From Ipomoea triloba (Eukaryota > Streptophyta > Magnoliopsida > Solanales > Convolvulaceae), in the NCBI RefSeq assembly GCF_003576645.1, contig NC_044924.1:24400274-24464273 (forward strand): a stretch of 64,000 nucleotides of DNA, given 5' to 3'. Under the pieces are notes generated by a model. The model did no database searches. It was not told where the DNA came from and worked only from the letters and a program-made list of their open reading frames with translations. The position numbers and the translations under genes were made by a program. Each line of letters opens with the position of its first letter. Within the stretch, counting starts at the first letter, position 1. Below are positions 10,561 to 24,400 of this stretch, one piece after another.

Positions 10561-13525
10561 AAATAAATTATGGCATAGATATTGCTCAAGCGTTATACTG
10601 AATGAATATGAGATGAGATGCATATATATCTTATATTCACATGATCTTAACGATTTGAATCATGTATTGAAACTATTTATCTAAACATGATAAACATATT
10701 TAAAAGGCTTTAATCTAATTGTTGTTTGTTAACAAGCCTAGAAAAGTCATATCCTTAATGGAAAACTTAAATGACTCTTGAATACTCTGTCTAGGAATAC
10801 GGTTTTTAAGTAAACTTTAGTTTCACCACTCGACTTGGTAGTTTTTAAGAAGTAGGGCGTTGATCATGCAGGCTAGTTGAAGCACCACTCGATTCTCACT
10901 TGAAATGAGATTGACTTTCACATGTTGTTAAAGATATAAGCTAAGTCTTGTTGCTCAAGTGTTGAAATCATAATATTGATTTAATTTACCATTTTTGGGG
11001 AAATTTGTTTCTCTGGAAATAAATATGAAAATTGTATTGATTCGTATTATACTAAGGCTATATATGAGCTATGAATTTCTTCCAGTGAATTAAAATGGTA
11101 AAGTTTGAGCAACTTTAAATGTTAAAGTTATACATGATGAACACATTTTATTGAAATTTCTGTATATAAATTATTCTATAATCCATGCCAGTTTGAATAT
11201 ATCATTTGGTTATGAGATTTATTTCACTCAAGAGCATGATGTGAAATTTGTAATTATGTTGTTCACTCTGAAGTAGCATGCAAGTAACATTTTCTCTGGC
11301 TTACTGGCAATGGGCATTTATATACATTATTTAAAATTTTTTATTGAGTTATTTTGGAAAACTTATGACTCCCTCTGTTTAAAGGGTGATTATGGTGGTT
11401 TAAGGTAATCGATGTTGTTGAAATATACTCAACTATCGAGTATGTTTGAACTAAGTGCGGAGCTACTATAAAGATTCACAAAGCAAATTTGGAAAACTCA
11501 GTTAATTAAGGAGTCCATGTTGGGCACCAAAGACTAATCTGTGTATGAGATCAAGTATTTTTGAGAAAAGTATTTGACAATGTTTCTTTGTGGGAGAAAT
11601 TATCTCCTTATATTTCATCCTTATAAGTTTCTCGTTTCTCTATAGTACTGAGAATAATGATAAAAGAGAAAGTTTCATGTCATGAAATCTCAAGTGAACT
11701 ATTTGTGAGTAAATGAAGTACTCATCAAAGTGTATGTAAGCTTTGATCAAGAGGATCAACTTATTCTAATAAAAGACTAGTTATGAAGATTAGTCATTAA
11801 GATATTGATGGAATGACTTAAAGTCCAATAGGTGATGAATTCGTGGTGGATCCCACTTTTGTGGTCAAAAGAATCACAAAGTAGTACACTTATTAGTCAT
11901 TCTTGTGATGTGTGTACTTGTGAAGTTGAGCTACAACTCTTAATGAATTCATAACCTTATGAGACAGGTCCTATTGAGACGGACTTAATGGATTCACCGC
12001 TTAACATTTAAGAGGGTGAGCATAAATTGCTCTTAATGATTTCATACCTAATTTAGGTAGTCTATATTGAGATGGACTTAACGAAATCGCCTACTTGAAT
12101 GAAAAAGGTTAGCCACCTTTTATGAAAGATAATGGGCAATCTTTCTAGAGCACTCAAAAGCATTCGAAGGTTTAGTTGGGCTAAAACATATGAGAAGTAC
12201 GCTAACACTCCATATGATTATGGCGTACACTTAAGGAAGAATTACAGGAGCTCTGTATCCCATGAAGAGTATGCTAAAGTCATAGGAAGCGTGATGTTCT
12301 TAATGAACTACACTAAACCAGATACTACTCTTGCAGTGAATAAACTCAGTCGTTATACGCACAATCGAAGTGAAACACACTAGAATGCACTAAGACGAGT
12401 GCTTCGGTACCACAGAGGCACCATTGACTAGGGTCTTGAATATACAGGGTTCTAGCAGCCATAGAAGGATACTATGATACAAACTAGGTCAATAACATTA
12501 ATGATGTCAAATCCACTAGTGGATATGTGTTCACAATGTGCAGTGCAGCCAGTTCATGGAAATTCATCAAACAATCGTGCATAACTCGACCGACTACGGA
12601 AGCAAAGTTCACAAACCTTGATCTAACAAGTCAAGAAGCTGAGTAGCTAACAAAATCTACTGACTAACGTGCAAATGCGGCATGTCCAGCACCTTTGGTG
12701 TCGATACACTATGATTCAAAAATTGTCATTTGCGTTGCAAAGATTAGTGTCTACAATGGAAAGAGAAGACACATAAGAGTTAGACATGAGTATGTACGAT
12801 AGTTGAGAAAAATAAATGGTTATTTCTTACTTTGTAACCTTTAAATAGGTGGTCCATATTGACATAGACTTGATAGAGTTAAAGTCTATATTGAGATAGA
12901 CTTGACGGGATTGAAAGTGTACGTTGAGATAGACTCAATAGGGACTCATAAAAGGTCAAAGAGTTTGACTTTTGTATAACCTGCAACTATTAGAGTTGAT
13001 GTGTGCATCAAAGTTTAAAATTTATCTAACTAGTGAGTTCAAGATTCAAATTACTCTCAGAAGAAAATTACTCAATGTCACTATGTGTCAGTTCAAGTTT
13101 AAAACACTGACTTTAAGATCAATTCTTGCGAACTTCTCAAACATTATTTCTTTCAGCCTTCTCTTCGAATGTGTGGGGGATTTTTGAGAATACTTTTAAA
13201 AGAAGACTTCTTCAATATGCTCAAAGAAGAAGTGCACACGTTTCCCAAGTTGCAAGTTCAAAATTTATCTAACTGGTGAGTTCAAGATTCATATCACTCT
13301 CGGAAGAAAATTACTTAATGTCGCTGCGCGTCAGTTCAAGTCTTAAACACTAACATTAAGATCAACTCTTGGGAACTGCTCAAACATTATTTCTTTCAGC
13401 CTTCTCTTCGAATGTGTGGGGATTGTTGAGAATACATTCAAAAGAAGACTTCTTCAATATGCTCTAATTTTTCGGATCTTCTTGTCAACATTCTTACAAC
13501 TTGGGAAACGTGTCCACTTCTTCTT
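10560..13525 (+). mobile_element. Second, related copia remnant
   Basis: The stretch parallels the 5.9-8.4 kb interior of the first copia element in the same order: CTATATATGAG near 11060 (compare 6055), GGGCACCAAAG near 11523 (compare 6493), RNase H near 12150-12400 and then the TAGACTTGA repeats near 12860-12950 (compare 8195-8310). RNase H reads VIGSVMFLMNYTKPDTTLAV then NKLSRYTHN at 12270-12370. The 3' region is doubled: about 13010-13195 and 13255-13440 are tandem copies, each ending in a G-rich tract before a (T/G)TTGAGAATAC LTR start (13424 in the second). No 5' LTR was found. Confidence 0.7.
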
Positions 13526-14545
13526 TGTAACACCCCGGCTCGGCTATACCGTACATCCGGAGTGGTTACCGCCACACCTAGACTGAACCCAATCAAATCC
13601 AGAAAGAGTCCACTCTAGATGCACAGGCTAAAGAAGGAAAACTGTTTCACACACTTTCTACTTGACAAAAGCTTTACGTATATATTGCAGCGGGAAGAAA
13701 GGAAGGTAGCTAGGTTAGCTACTACTATATATACAAGGATCGACCCATTGGGTCCAAAAACATGAAACTTTAAGTTGTTCACAACTTGTTAGCCATACTA
13801 AGGCTACAAAAGATATTTACACAAAAAAAGGAGTTGTTCTAGACAGTATACTTCGGAGAGGGCGGAGCAGGAGGAGCAGGGGGAGCAGGAGCGTAACCGG
13901 GAGCGTAGGGGTCATCATCAAGCAGGAACTGCACATAGTCATCATAGTCCAACACTGGAAACACAACTCAGATGAGCTCTCAGCGCTCATCGGGCTACAA
14001 GAGCCCACACTAGACAACATCTGTTAAAAACACATTGAAGTGTAGTTAGCACGACGGCTAAGTAAGAGAATCCATGGTCACCCAAAATTCAACAAAGGTT
14101 TTCAAAACACGTATAAGAGAGTTTTGTAACTTTTACTCATTTGATGAGATTTCTCCTGTAAATAAATTAACAACGAGGACTTGCACAAAAAGTGATTAGT
14201 GAACCAAAATTAACATGTCTCTTAAGACAAAATCATTTCTTTCTCAAGGTCGTTACAGAGTAACCCTTTTTTCATCTTTAAAACTTCCTTAGTTTCATAT
14301 TAGCAAGCGTGAGGCCTTTGGAGTATTCTCATAACTCCCTCTCTGACCACTTGGATCATCGAACTCGGGGTCAGTGGTCATCACCCGGTCTAACGCTGAT
14401 CCCCTGGACGTAAGGTTCGTTAAAATGATTCCTAGCTGGCCTAGCCAGGTCCGTTAAAACGACACCTCCCCGGACTTCTAGAGTAACTATACTTTAAGTG
14501 TGCACACCCCCATAAGAATACCTCATCCTATGAGTTATACAGTAC

Positions 14546-14653
14546 TCGGCGAATAGACTTCGCCCTGCAGTATGAACTAATCATACAATATATCATAACG
14601 ACGAATAGACTTCGCCCTGCAGTATGAACTAATCATACAATATATCATAACGA
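14546..14653. repeat. Two-copy 54-bp tandem duplication
   Basis: CGAATAGACTTCGCCCTGCA and the following bases up to CATAACGA occur twice in direct succession with no visible difference, inside the solo LTR. The identity suggests a recent replication-slippage or unequal-exchange event. Confidence 0.8.
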
Positions 14654-15052
14654 CCACTGGGCAAGGGCACTTAAAGCCACCTGTGGGTCAATCAAGGTCC
14701 TCCTCAACTTTACTTTAGAAACTAAGGTTTTGAAAACATTTTCCTTCCTTCAGTTTTCTTTCTTAAATCATTTCTTTTTGGACATTTTCTCATCTTTCTC
14801 ACGTAAAGTACACACTCACTAAAAGTAGTATTTTCTTCAAAAATAAGGTTTTGACAACCTGTGTACCAAAATAGCATACGTTCTTCAACGTAAGTTTTTA
14901 TAAACATTTTTGGATATACTTCACGTCTCATACTTGAAATCCATCCACCTAGTTATACCCTTATATATTCTACTAACACAACACAAAACTCATAAATTCC
15001 TATTTCAACTATCAATTATTAAATCTTAAGTGACAAAACCAACTTAAGGGAC

Positions 15053-15236
15053 TTCTTACCTCTTGGTTGAAGTACTTTTTGCAAGAAGGATTTTGTCTTA
15101 CCTCTTGGTTGAAGTACTTTTTGCAAGAAGGATTTTGATCCTCTACTCAAATGAAGTACTTTTTGCAAGAAGGATTTTGATCCTCTACTCAAATGAAGTA
15201 CTTTTTGCAAGAAGGATTTTGATCCTCTACTCAAAT
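15053..15236. repeat. Four-copy tandem repeat (GAAGTACTTTTTGCAAGAAG)
   Basis: The core GAAGTACTTTTTGCAAGAAG with GATTTTG occurs four times at spacings of about 46-52 bp, separated by two spacer types (CTTACCTCTTGGTT and ATCCTCTACTCAAAT). Open frames across it on both strands are repetitive artefacts. Confidence 0.85.
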
Positions 15237-16861
15237 GTTTCACCAAAAATTCCTAGGCAAAACATATCATCATAATAATAATTTTAGGAAATCTTAACCT
15301 ATAGTTAGGTTCTAGGGAAGAAAACAAGGCTTTTAACCGAATAAAAATGGAATTTTACCGAATAGATGATGATCTTGATGAAGAAATTGGCTATGAAAGC
15401 TCTTGAATTCAAGAAAGAAGATGAAGTTTTCTCTCTCTCTTTCCTCTCCAATATTTCGGTCACAATGGGGAAAAATAAAATGATCAAGCTTATATATTTT
15501 CCCTTATAAGATTAGGATGAGGAAGCTTGGAGAAAAAGTTACATTGTTTCTTATAAGGGAAGAAAGAAGAAACTTGGAGATCAAGTTTCTATTTAGATCA
15601 TCTCCAAAAATTATTTTAATATTAGCATGTGGCTAGAAGGAATGACACTTGTCACAATGCTATGGTAAATCTTGAAGAATAAGACTTCCCTTGCCAGTTA
15701 GGGGATAAATCAAATAAAGTTACGGTAGAAAATAATTTAGGGACAATAGGGTGGCTGCCTAGGTTCTAGAAGAGACAAAATAAAATTAAAACATAGATGA
15801 TATCAGTCAAATAATTGGTATCAAATTGAAGAATACATGTGCTGGCAGAAAGAAATTGGCAGAACACTGGATCCGGATTAAAAATATTATTGGGAGTATT
15901 TGGTAAGGTATTTTGATACCATTTTCTTCAAATATGTAGTTAAGCAAGTCTAGAACCTACATATAAAATTTCATAGAAATCTAAGGAGTAGAAGTATGGT
16001 TTTCGAATTTTTTTCCAAAACTGGTCCAGAGAGAAAAAAAATTCTGGACAACACACCGCCAAGGGCAAAAACGTAATTTTTTGTGTTTACTCAAATATCC
16101 AAATGACCAAAACCTTTTAAGGATATCAAGTACTATAGGTTGAGGTTCTAAAATAAAAATTTCAGGTAAAACGGAGTTCGGGAAGTATGTTTACCGAATA
16201 AATATTTCGGACTGCGCCGAGTTGAAATTTTCTGAAAAAAGAATAGTTAGAAACATTTTTGGCTAAAAATCATTTTGTAACAAAAACGGTGAATAAATTT
16301 CGGGGTGTCACATTCTTAATCATGATCCCTATATTTTGGTTTTGTGTGGCTAGAATGAGAAGTTATGTTTAGTTCTAGCAGTATATAAACAATGTTCCAT
16401 TCACACTACTAGAAAACTACCCTTGTAGCAACGGGAAAATCGTCGCAATAGATGACCTTTTGCGACAGAAATACCGACAAATTTGCGACAAGCATATCAC
16501 CCGAGGAAAATATTAGATTTAGAGCTATTACGACAATATTTATGACGATATTGCGACAAACGTACGACGTAATTGACATGTTGAAAAGTCCAATAAAAAT
16601 GCCTTAGCGGGAAATATATTTTTGGCGGGAAACTTGCGACGTACAATATTTACTTGGTAGCTTTGTGACATTACTTGTTTTTCATTAGTAGCTTTTTGAC
16701 ATTACTTGTTTCGTCGCAAGAATTATTTAGGTTAGTCAATTCTGTAGATGGGTAATTATGACAAACATTTCGACGAACTTGCGACATACATAAATAATAA
16801 TTTTAATATATTTTAAGTTTCTATTATTATTAATTAATTCAAAATGTATAAAGAAAAAAAG

Positions 16862-16907
<46 letters not shown>

Positions 16908-19900
16908 TTATATTTATTTATTTATTCATTTATTTGTGTATCAATCTAATAAAAAATTAGGTTTAGAGCTATTGTGATGACATTTATGACGATATTGCGA
17001 TAAACGTACGACGCAATTGAGATGTTGAAAAGTCCACCAAAATTTTCTTAGCGGGAAAGATTTTTTTGGGTGGGAAACTTGCGACGTACAATATTCCGTC
17101 GCAATTTCTTTGGTGAATTTTTTTTCATTGGTAGCTTTGCGACATACTAGTTTTATAGCAATTTTATTTTAGGGAAAACTGTAGCAATTGTTTGGACGCA
17201 AGAATTATTTTATTTAGCAAATTGTGTAGATGATTAGTTACGATAAAAATTTCAATAAACTAGTGACATATAATTTTAATATATAAATAATAATTTTAAT
17301 ATATATATATATATATATATATAAATTAAGTAATTAATAATTAATGATTCTTGATTAATTAGAATATAGTCGACCCATTCAGATACATACCCAAAAAGCC
17401 CTAGAAGATAGCTTCAGATACAGACCACAACCCTCGCAGGTGAGCTCATTTCTCTTCCAAGCAACTCTGTCTGAAAGGTATCAACCTCTGCCTTTTGCTT
17501 CAGCTGGGAGATAGGACAGACCAATATACCTCATCAAATTTGCTATTTCCATCGACTCACCCTCTGTATTCAACCACTGCTCAACAGGTGAAACAATGAA
17601 ATACATCTTTTTCTTAGCTTGTGTTTATTGTATGTATATGTTCTTTTTGTTTTTTAAGCACTTCAGTGTAGTGCACTAATGCTTTGAAATTTCTAAATAT
17701 AAAATATAGAGCTAAGAAATGAGAAGATACTCCATATCCATAACTATCCCCTTCATGTTCCGAGAATGGATTGGGAATAATTTTTCTGACTCATAGCCGA
17801 AAATCACTAAGTTGGTATTGAAACCTCTCAAAGTTAAGTGCAACCCTTATTTTATACAAGCTTTAGAACTCCCCTGGTGTGGTTTCTCTACTGTGTTTTC
17901 CCCATTAGGAATTGGAATGACTCTTCAAAAGGATCTATTCAGAGGGACTAGATCTGTTTAGAGGGCCTTGTGCCAGGAATAAATTAAAGCATTTTTTTTT
18001 TCTCTTTGTGTTTTCTCCCTGGGTTCTAATTCCTTCCTTTTTTTTTATTAAAAAAAAGATTGGAAGGTCAGTACAAGTGTGGACAAGAACAAGGCAGAAA
18101 GATGAGTAAAAGAATAAATGAGATTGAGTAAAACATGAATCAATTTGAAAAATAAATAACATGAGTTATGACCAAATATTTCTTTAATATTTAATCAATT
18201 TGAGGCTTTCTTGTTGAATATGGTTGAACTCGAAACGAATAGACACTCACTTGCCTAATGATTATTTTCAGATGCAAATCTCATACCTATTAAGTTGCGA
18301 GAGATGCAATCCCTGACTGGCAGGTACGTACATTTAACACCGCTTTACAATATCTTGGATGTCTTTTCTATATTTTACTTAGCTATCATCTCTAAGCTAT
18401 TTCGGCAAGTTGGATAGCTGCCACTATGTTTTTATTTGTGTAATTATGTCTTGACTAAGACATTATACTTTATCCGATTCATGGAATCTAAGAATTCTTC
18501 TAAAATAACAATTATTTTATTTATTTATTTAATATTTGTATGAAGGAATATGCATGAATAATTTTACTATTTAGTTTCAAGAAAAGAAAATGGTTAATTT
18601 CATATTTCATCTTATGATTTCAATACTTTAAAGGTTTGAATTTCTTCATTTTATGTTTTGGTTTATTAGAGAGTTCTATTAGAATTGCAATAAAGTTAAT
18701 TAATACTTTGCTTACTGTCTAGGTGGGTTTTTTGTTTTTTTGTTTTTTTTTTTTACAATCAAATTTTTTCTTTGTTAAAAATTAGTAATACATTTTTTTT
18801 ATATAATATTTATTTTTCAATACTAATACAGAAATACAAGAAGTCTTTCAAAGCACAACAGGCAAAAAAAAAAAAGTAGAGAATTGTTCCATTGAAGTAA
18901 AGCATAACAAATCAAAACCAATGAAGTGAAGTACCAATTGGAGCACTTTAAGCTAAATAAGACTTTTGGACACACACACACAATATATATGTATGTATTT
19001 ATGTATGTATGTATGCATGTATGTATATAAAATAAATTATTTAATGTAATTGATTTTTTTTCTACTTGTTTATACATGTTAGATCTTGAAAATGTCAAAC
19101 TTTCAATCTTGGAAGTATAATCTGCTAGACGCATCAGGATATGTTAATAGCGAATTTAAAATGGGAGTTGAAGAGTTTTTGGATTTTGCATTCAATCATT
19201 TGAAGTATGTTTTTGATGATACTATCCGATGTCCTTGCGTGTTGTGTGCTAATAGGGAATTCCATAATAGAGATGTTGTTGTATACCATCTTTATTCTAA
19301 AGGTTTCATTGAAGGTTATTGGAATTGGTCATCACATGGAGAAACTTTTTACCAGTACAATGATAGGGGTGAGGTGCATAGAAATAGAGATGATAACATA
19401 AATGCATACCAAAACATGGTAATTGATGGTGTCTTTCCAAATTTTGGTTTAAATGAAAATGAAAGGGATAATGATACTTCTGTTGGGGAGTTGCCTAATC
19501 CGTGTGCAAAAGAATTCTTTTCTTTATTAAATGATGCCGATGAGGCATTATGGGATGGTTGCAAGAATCACTCAAAACTTTCAGCCGTGTCGCAATTGTT
19601 AAATTATAAGTTCGAGTGTAACATGAGTGATTCATCTTATGATCGGCTTATTTTAATAGTAAAAGACATGTTGCCTGAAGGTGATAAGCTTCCAAACAAT
19701 TTCTATAAGACTAAAAAGATAATGAGAAAATTAGGACTTGGTTATAAAAAATTCATGTATGTAAAAACAATTGTATGCTGTTTTATAAAGAGGCAGAGGC
19801 ATTAACAGAGTGTTCTTTGTGTGATCATCCTCGGTATAAACCTGTGAAATCAACTAGTAGAAAAAAAAAAGGGTACATTTTAAGACTTTGAGGTATTTGC

Positions 19901-20438
19901 CACTTATATCAAGGTTACAAAGACTTTATATGTCTAACAAAACAGCAAAAAATATGACATGACATGAATTTAACTGAAGCCCAGAAAGAGAATTAAGGCA
20001 TCCTGTTGATGGTGAAGCATGGCAGCATTTCAATCGTACCCATCCAGAATTTGCACATGAAACAAGAAATGTAAGACTTGGTTTATGTGCATGCAGATGG
20101 GATTTGTCCATTTGGACCTAGTGCAAAACCATACTCATGTTGGCCAGTTATTATTACTGTGTATAACTTACCACCATGGATGTGCATGAAACAGCCATAT
20201 TCACTACAAAAAAACGCAAAAATAGCGACGGACAAAATCCGTCGCTAAAAGGGTTTAGCGACGGAATTAGTCCGTCACTAAAACCCTCGTCGCTAGAATT
20301 TAGTGACAAATTTTTTTTCCCTCTAGCGATGGAAATATCCGTCACTATGTAAAATAAATCCGTCGCTAAATTCCTTTCGACGACAAATTTGATGATGAAA
20401 TTTGTGAGGAAATAACGACGACAACTTTGGTTGCTAAA

Positions 20439-20605
20439 TGCCAAGGACCTTGTGGTCCAGTGGCATCAAACCCTTCCCATTATATGGGAGGTGGTGGGTT
20501 CGAGCCTCAGTGGAGGCAATACTGATTCTTATGCTTCAATAGGTTGAGAAAGTAGTTATGAACAGATACTGTATTGTAATAGAGTCAGTAGTATTCAAAA
20601 AAAAA
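20439..20605 (+). mobile_element. tRNA-derived SINE inside the nested CACTA
   Basis: The body starts TGCCAAGGACCTTGTGG, has A-box-like TGGTCCAGTGGCATC and B-box GGGTTCGAGCC, and ends in an A-tract. The 16-bp target duplication AACTTTGGTTGCTAAA is exact at 20423-20438 and 20606-20621. The same family occurs at 3451-3624 and as fragments near 2230-2300 and 34418-34460. Confidence 0.92.
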
Positions 20606-21219
20606 AACTTTGGTTGCTAAAATAACGACGGATTTTTCGTCGCTAAATAAAAAATCCGTCGCTAATTTCCTAGTTTGAATATTTGGTGACAAATTTGAAA
20701 GGGAATAGCAACGGATATTTCCGTCGCTAATTATATTTTAAAAAAAAAATATTTTATTTATTTTAATTAAAATCTCTATTTTTTAAAATTTACTTGTTAA
20801 AGCCTAAAATCCATATAACACATTATATCTAACGGTATTATCATCATCACTACTTAATACTATCAAATTACCGTTAAACTTTATATCATCATAAAAATAA
20901 ACTATTATCAAACTTTATATTAACACAATACTTTATGTGTATGTATGGTGTTTCCCCACTGCAAGTGATTTATTAATCTCATCTACTAGCCAATCAAACA
21001 AGCTTCCATAGATGAATTTTGCCAATGCTTCTCTTGTATCAATTGCCTGAACTGAATCAGGATGCATTCTGTTATGCTGCTTTAGAACTGAACAGATTAC
21101 TAGCATTCATAACAGAGTAGACAATATGGATTTAAACAAGTGAATAATGAATAAATTATAAATTATTGAAAAATAATCGTGAAAGAAAAAGCTTAAACAA
21201 GAAGGGATATACCAGCAAG

Positions 21220-21480
21220 CATCGGCGATGGTAGGCGGAGCGAAGGCAATAGCGGAGCGGCGGCGGTAGGCGAAGCGACAGTTGTAGGCACGGCGGAGCG
21301 GCGGCGACAGGCGTTCGTGGACCTTCAGCGGCGGTAAGCGTTCGGTGAAGTAGCGGCGGAGAAGGAAGACGATGGTCACGGCAGAGCAGGCAAGGTCACG
21401 GCGTGCGTGTTGTCGTTAGTGACGATGGTGTGCTGTTGGCGGCAGGAAGGAAGACAACGGCGGATGGGTGTGTTGTGAAC
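21220..21480. other. GC-rich patch in the nested CACTA
   Basis: The base composition changes sharply to GCGGCGG/GGCGGAGCG-type sequence compared with the AT-rich flanks. A minus-strand frame (21379-21107) crosses it but has no domain I recognise. It may be a captured host-gene fragment or expanded trinucleotide sequence; I cannot decide. Confidence 0.4.
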
Positions 21481-24400
21481 AATGTTTAGGGCAGAAACGA
21501 TCTCATTATACACAAAATAAATCTGAATCTATATTTAGATTAGCGACGGATTCAAATTCCGTCGCTATAATTTTTTTTTAAACAAAAGCAAAGATTCAGA
21601 CACATAAATCTAGCGACGGAAATGAAATATGACCTAGCGACGGATTTCATTTCCGTCACTAAATCCTGCCAAAAAAATGCGGACAAATTATCGCTATATA
21701 TTAGCAATGGAATTTGAATTCCATCGCTAATCAAGTTTTAAAAAATTTCGGCGTTGACATTCTAGCGACGGAAAATTATATCCGTCGCTAAATCTAGCAA
21801 CAGATTAAAATTTCCGTCGCTATATGTTTTTAATAAAATAAATATTCCGCATTTTATAGTAGTGACGGATATTTATCCGTCGCTATCTAGCAACGGATAC
21901 AATTTTCCGTCGCTAAGTTATAAAAAATAAATATATGCTTTAAACCTGGCGACGAATTATTTTTTTCGTCGCAAATCCGTAGCAATTAAAATTATTTGAT
22001 CAGCCTTCTTAAAATCTGTCGCTAATTCGTCTCAATTTTACTCGCGCCATGTTCCCGCTAAAATTAGTTATAGAGTTAACGACGGGTTTTTCCCGTCGCG
22101 AAATTCCGTCAGTAACTTTCAATTTTTTGAAAATAAATAAATCCGTCACTAAACCGTCACTATTCCATCGCTAAATTAGCAACGGAATGAATCTGTCGCT
22201 AAATTCGTCGTTATTTTTGCTTTTTTTGTAGTGATTTATTTTTGAATATGATCATTCCAGGCCCGAATAGTCTTGGAAAACATATTGATGTATTTTTAAG
22301 ACCTTTAGTGGATGAGTTGACAGATTTATGGATTGTGGGGTACAAACTTTTGATGCACATAGGAAACAAAATTTTCAAATGCGTGCTGCTTTGTTATGGA
22401 CAATTAATGATTTTCCAGCATATGACATGCTATCTGGATGGAGTACACATGGACGATTTTCTTGTCCATATTGTATGGAGAAAAACCAAGTCTTTTCACT
22501 AAAGCATGGGGAAAAACCATCATTTTTTATTGTCATAGGCAATTTTTGCCTTTAGACCATGTTTATAGAAAGCAACGAGATAAGTTCATGAGACTTGTTG
22601 AGGAAGATGTCTTTATGGAGAGATTATCTAGGGAAGAAATGTTTGCTCAAGTTTGTGCTTTGCCTGATATTAGATTTGGTACTCAATGTGGTAAACAAAC
22701 TATCCGAGGTTTTGGAAAAAATCATAATTAGGTGAAAAAAAAGTATTTTTTGGGAGTTGCCTTATTGGTATACTTTGCTTATTTTTCATAATTTGGATGT
22801 GATGCATATAGAGCGAAATGTCTTTGAAAATGTATTTAATACAGTGATGAATGTAAAAGACAAGACAAAAGATAATATAAAAGCTAGGATAGATTTGAAA
22901 GTATATTGTAAGAGACCAGAATTGGAGTTAGTTGAACAGAATGGAAGGTTTTATATGCCAAAGGCTTCTTATACACTAAGTAAGGATCAAATTAAAGTTG
23001 TCTGTGAATGGGTCAAGCAATTAAAATTTCCTGATGGTTATGCTTCAAATATTGCTAGTTGTGTAAATGTGGAGAATTGCAAGATTGGAGGGTTTAAAAG
23101 TCATGACTGCCATGTTTTTATGCAACGGTTGTTACCGATTGCTTTATGTGATTTTTTACCAAAACCAATATGGGATGCCATTATAGAGCTTAGTCACTTT
23201 TTTAGAGATATTTGCTCAAGTGAATTACGAATTCAACATTTGGAAATATTGGAGAAAAACATTATTGAAATCCTTTGTAAGTTAGAAAAAATTTTTCTAC
23301 CTGGGTTCTTTGATTCCATGGTGCACTTACCCATTCATTTAGCTTATGAGTCTAAAGTTGGCGGACATGTTCATTATAGATGGATGTATCCATTTGAAAG
23401 GTATAACTTTCTAGAACATATTCCACACTATCATTGTAACAAAGTTACAAAAAAAAATTGATTTTTACTTCTCTTCTGTAGGTTTTTGCATCAATTAAAA
23501 AAAAGTGCGGAATAGAAACTATGTTGAAGGATCAATATGTGAAGCATATTTGATTGAAGAAATATCTACATTTTTCTCACATTATTTTGAAGATCATGTC
23601 CAAACACGATTGAATCGTGTTCCTCGTAATGATGATGGTGGAGATGTAAATGCAAACAATCGTTTGTCAATTTTTACTCATCTGGGTCAACCATTAGGGC
23701 AAGGTATTCGTAGATACCTAAGTGATGATGAGTATAATGCTGCTATGTTTTAATGAACTGTGAAGATGTTGCACCACATATTGAGTAAGTATGTCAAACT
23801 TAATCTCTGTAACATATATAGATAATTTTTTTTAGATAAATAAAAATTCACCTTGAACTATTAAACTAATGTTAGGAAATTTGATGATGAGATACAAAAA
23901 GCAAGACCAACAATAGGTGAAGATGAATTACAAAATATTCGTGAAAAGAAATTTGCTTCATGGTTTAGACAATATGTAAGTTTTACCATTAACAAATTAG
24001 TATAATTGATCTATATTTTATTACTTCAAAGTTACTAATGATATAATTAATTTATATATTTAGCTTTGCTCAATTCACAAGGATGTGGATAGTCGTATAT
24101 ACGAGCTATCTAGAGGTCCATCCCAAATTGTCACCATTTATAAAGGATATTTTGTAAATGGATTTAAGTTTCATACACAAAAATATGGGCAGCACAAAAA
24201 AACAATGAATAGTGGAATTTGGGTGAAAAGAAGTTGGTATAATGAATATGAACGTGACTACTATGATATTTTGCTTGATATTTATGTTTTGGAGTATTTT
24301 GGAGTTGGTAACAACATAGTTCTTTTCAAGTGTCATTGGTTTGATACTGAGAGAGGTGTTAGGATGCATCCTTATAATGGTTTGGTTGAGGTTAATCACA

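Larger units (their letters stand above)
13526..16312. mobile_element. 2.8-kb solo-LTR-like element (TGTAACACCCCG...CACA)
   Basis: The element starts TGTAACACCCCG and ends CGGGGTGTCACA. It is flanked by a 5-bp duplication TTCTT (13521-13525 and 16313-16317). TG..CA ends, a 5-bp duplication and the absence of any internal coding region fit a solo LTR; the length and TGTAACACCCC start recall Tekay/Del-type gypsy LTRs (from memory). It shares TAAGTGTGCACACCCCC with the second such element at 36236-39468. Short minus-strand frames here carry no domain. Confidence 0.7.
20202..22233. mobile_element. Nested non-autonomous CACTA element, 2.0 kb
   Basis: The ends CACTACAAAAAAACGC and GC(T)nGTAGTG form the terminal inverted repeat, with a 3-bp duplication ATT at 20199-20201 and 22234-22236. 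Subterminal arrays of AGCGACGGA/TCCGTCGCTA in both orientations fill 20220-20420, 20620-20740 and 21540-22210. The insertion splits the host transposase between KQPY and the following LFLNMIIPG. No transposase is encoded. A GC-rich patch lies at 21220-21480. Confidence 0.93.

Noticed and set aside
13817..14020. Minus-strand frame rich in Leu/Ser as a small gene
   Set aside because: It lies within the solo-LTR-like element, has no domain and is made of GGAGCAGGAG-type simple sequence.
15019..15275. Regular direct repeats that could suggest a CRISPR-like array or a repeat protein
   Set aside because: Only four units with mixed spacers, inside a plant LTR-like element; the frames on both strands simply reflect the repeat.
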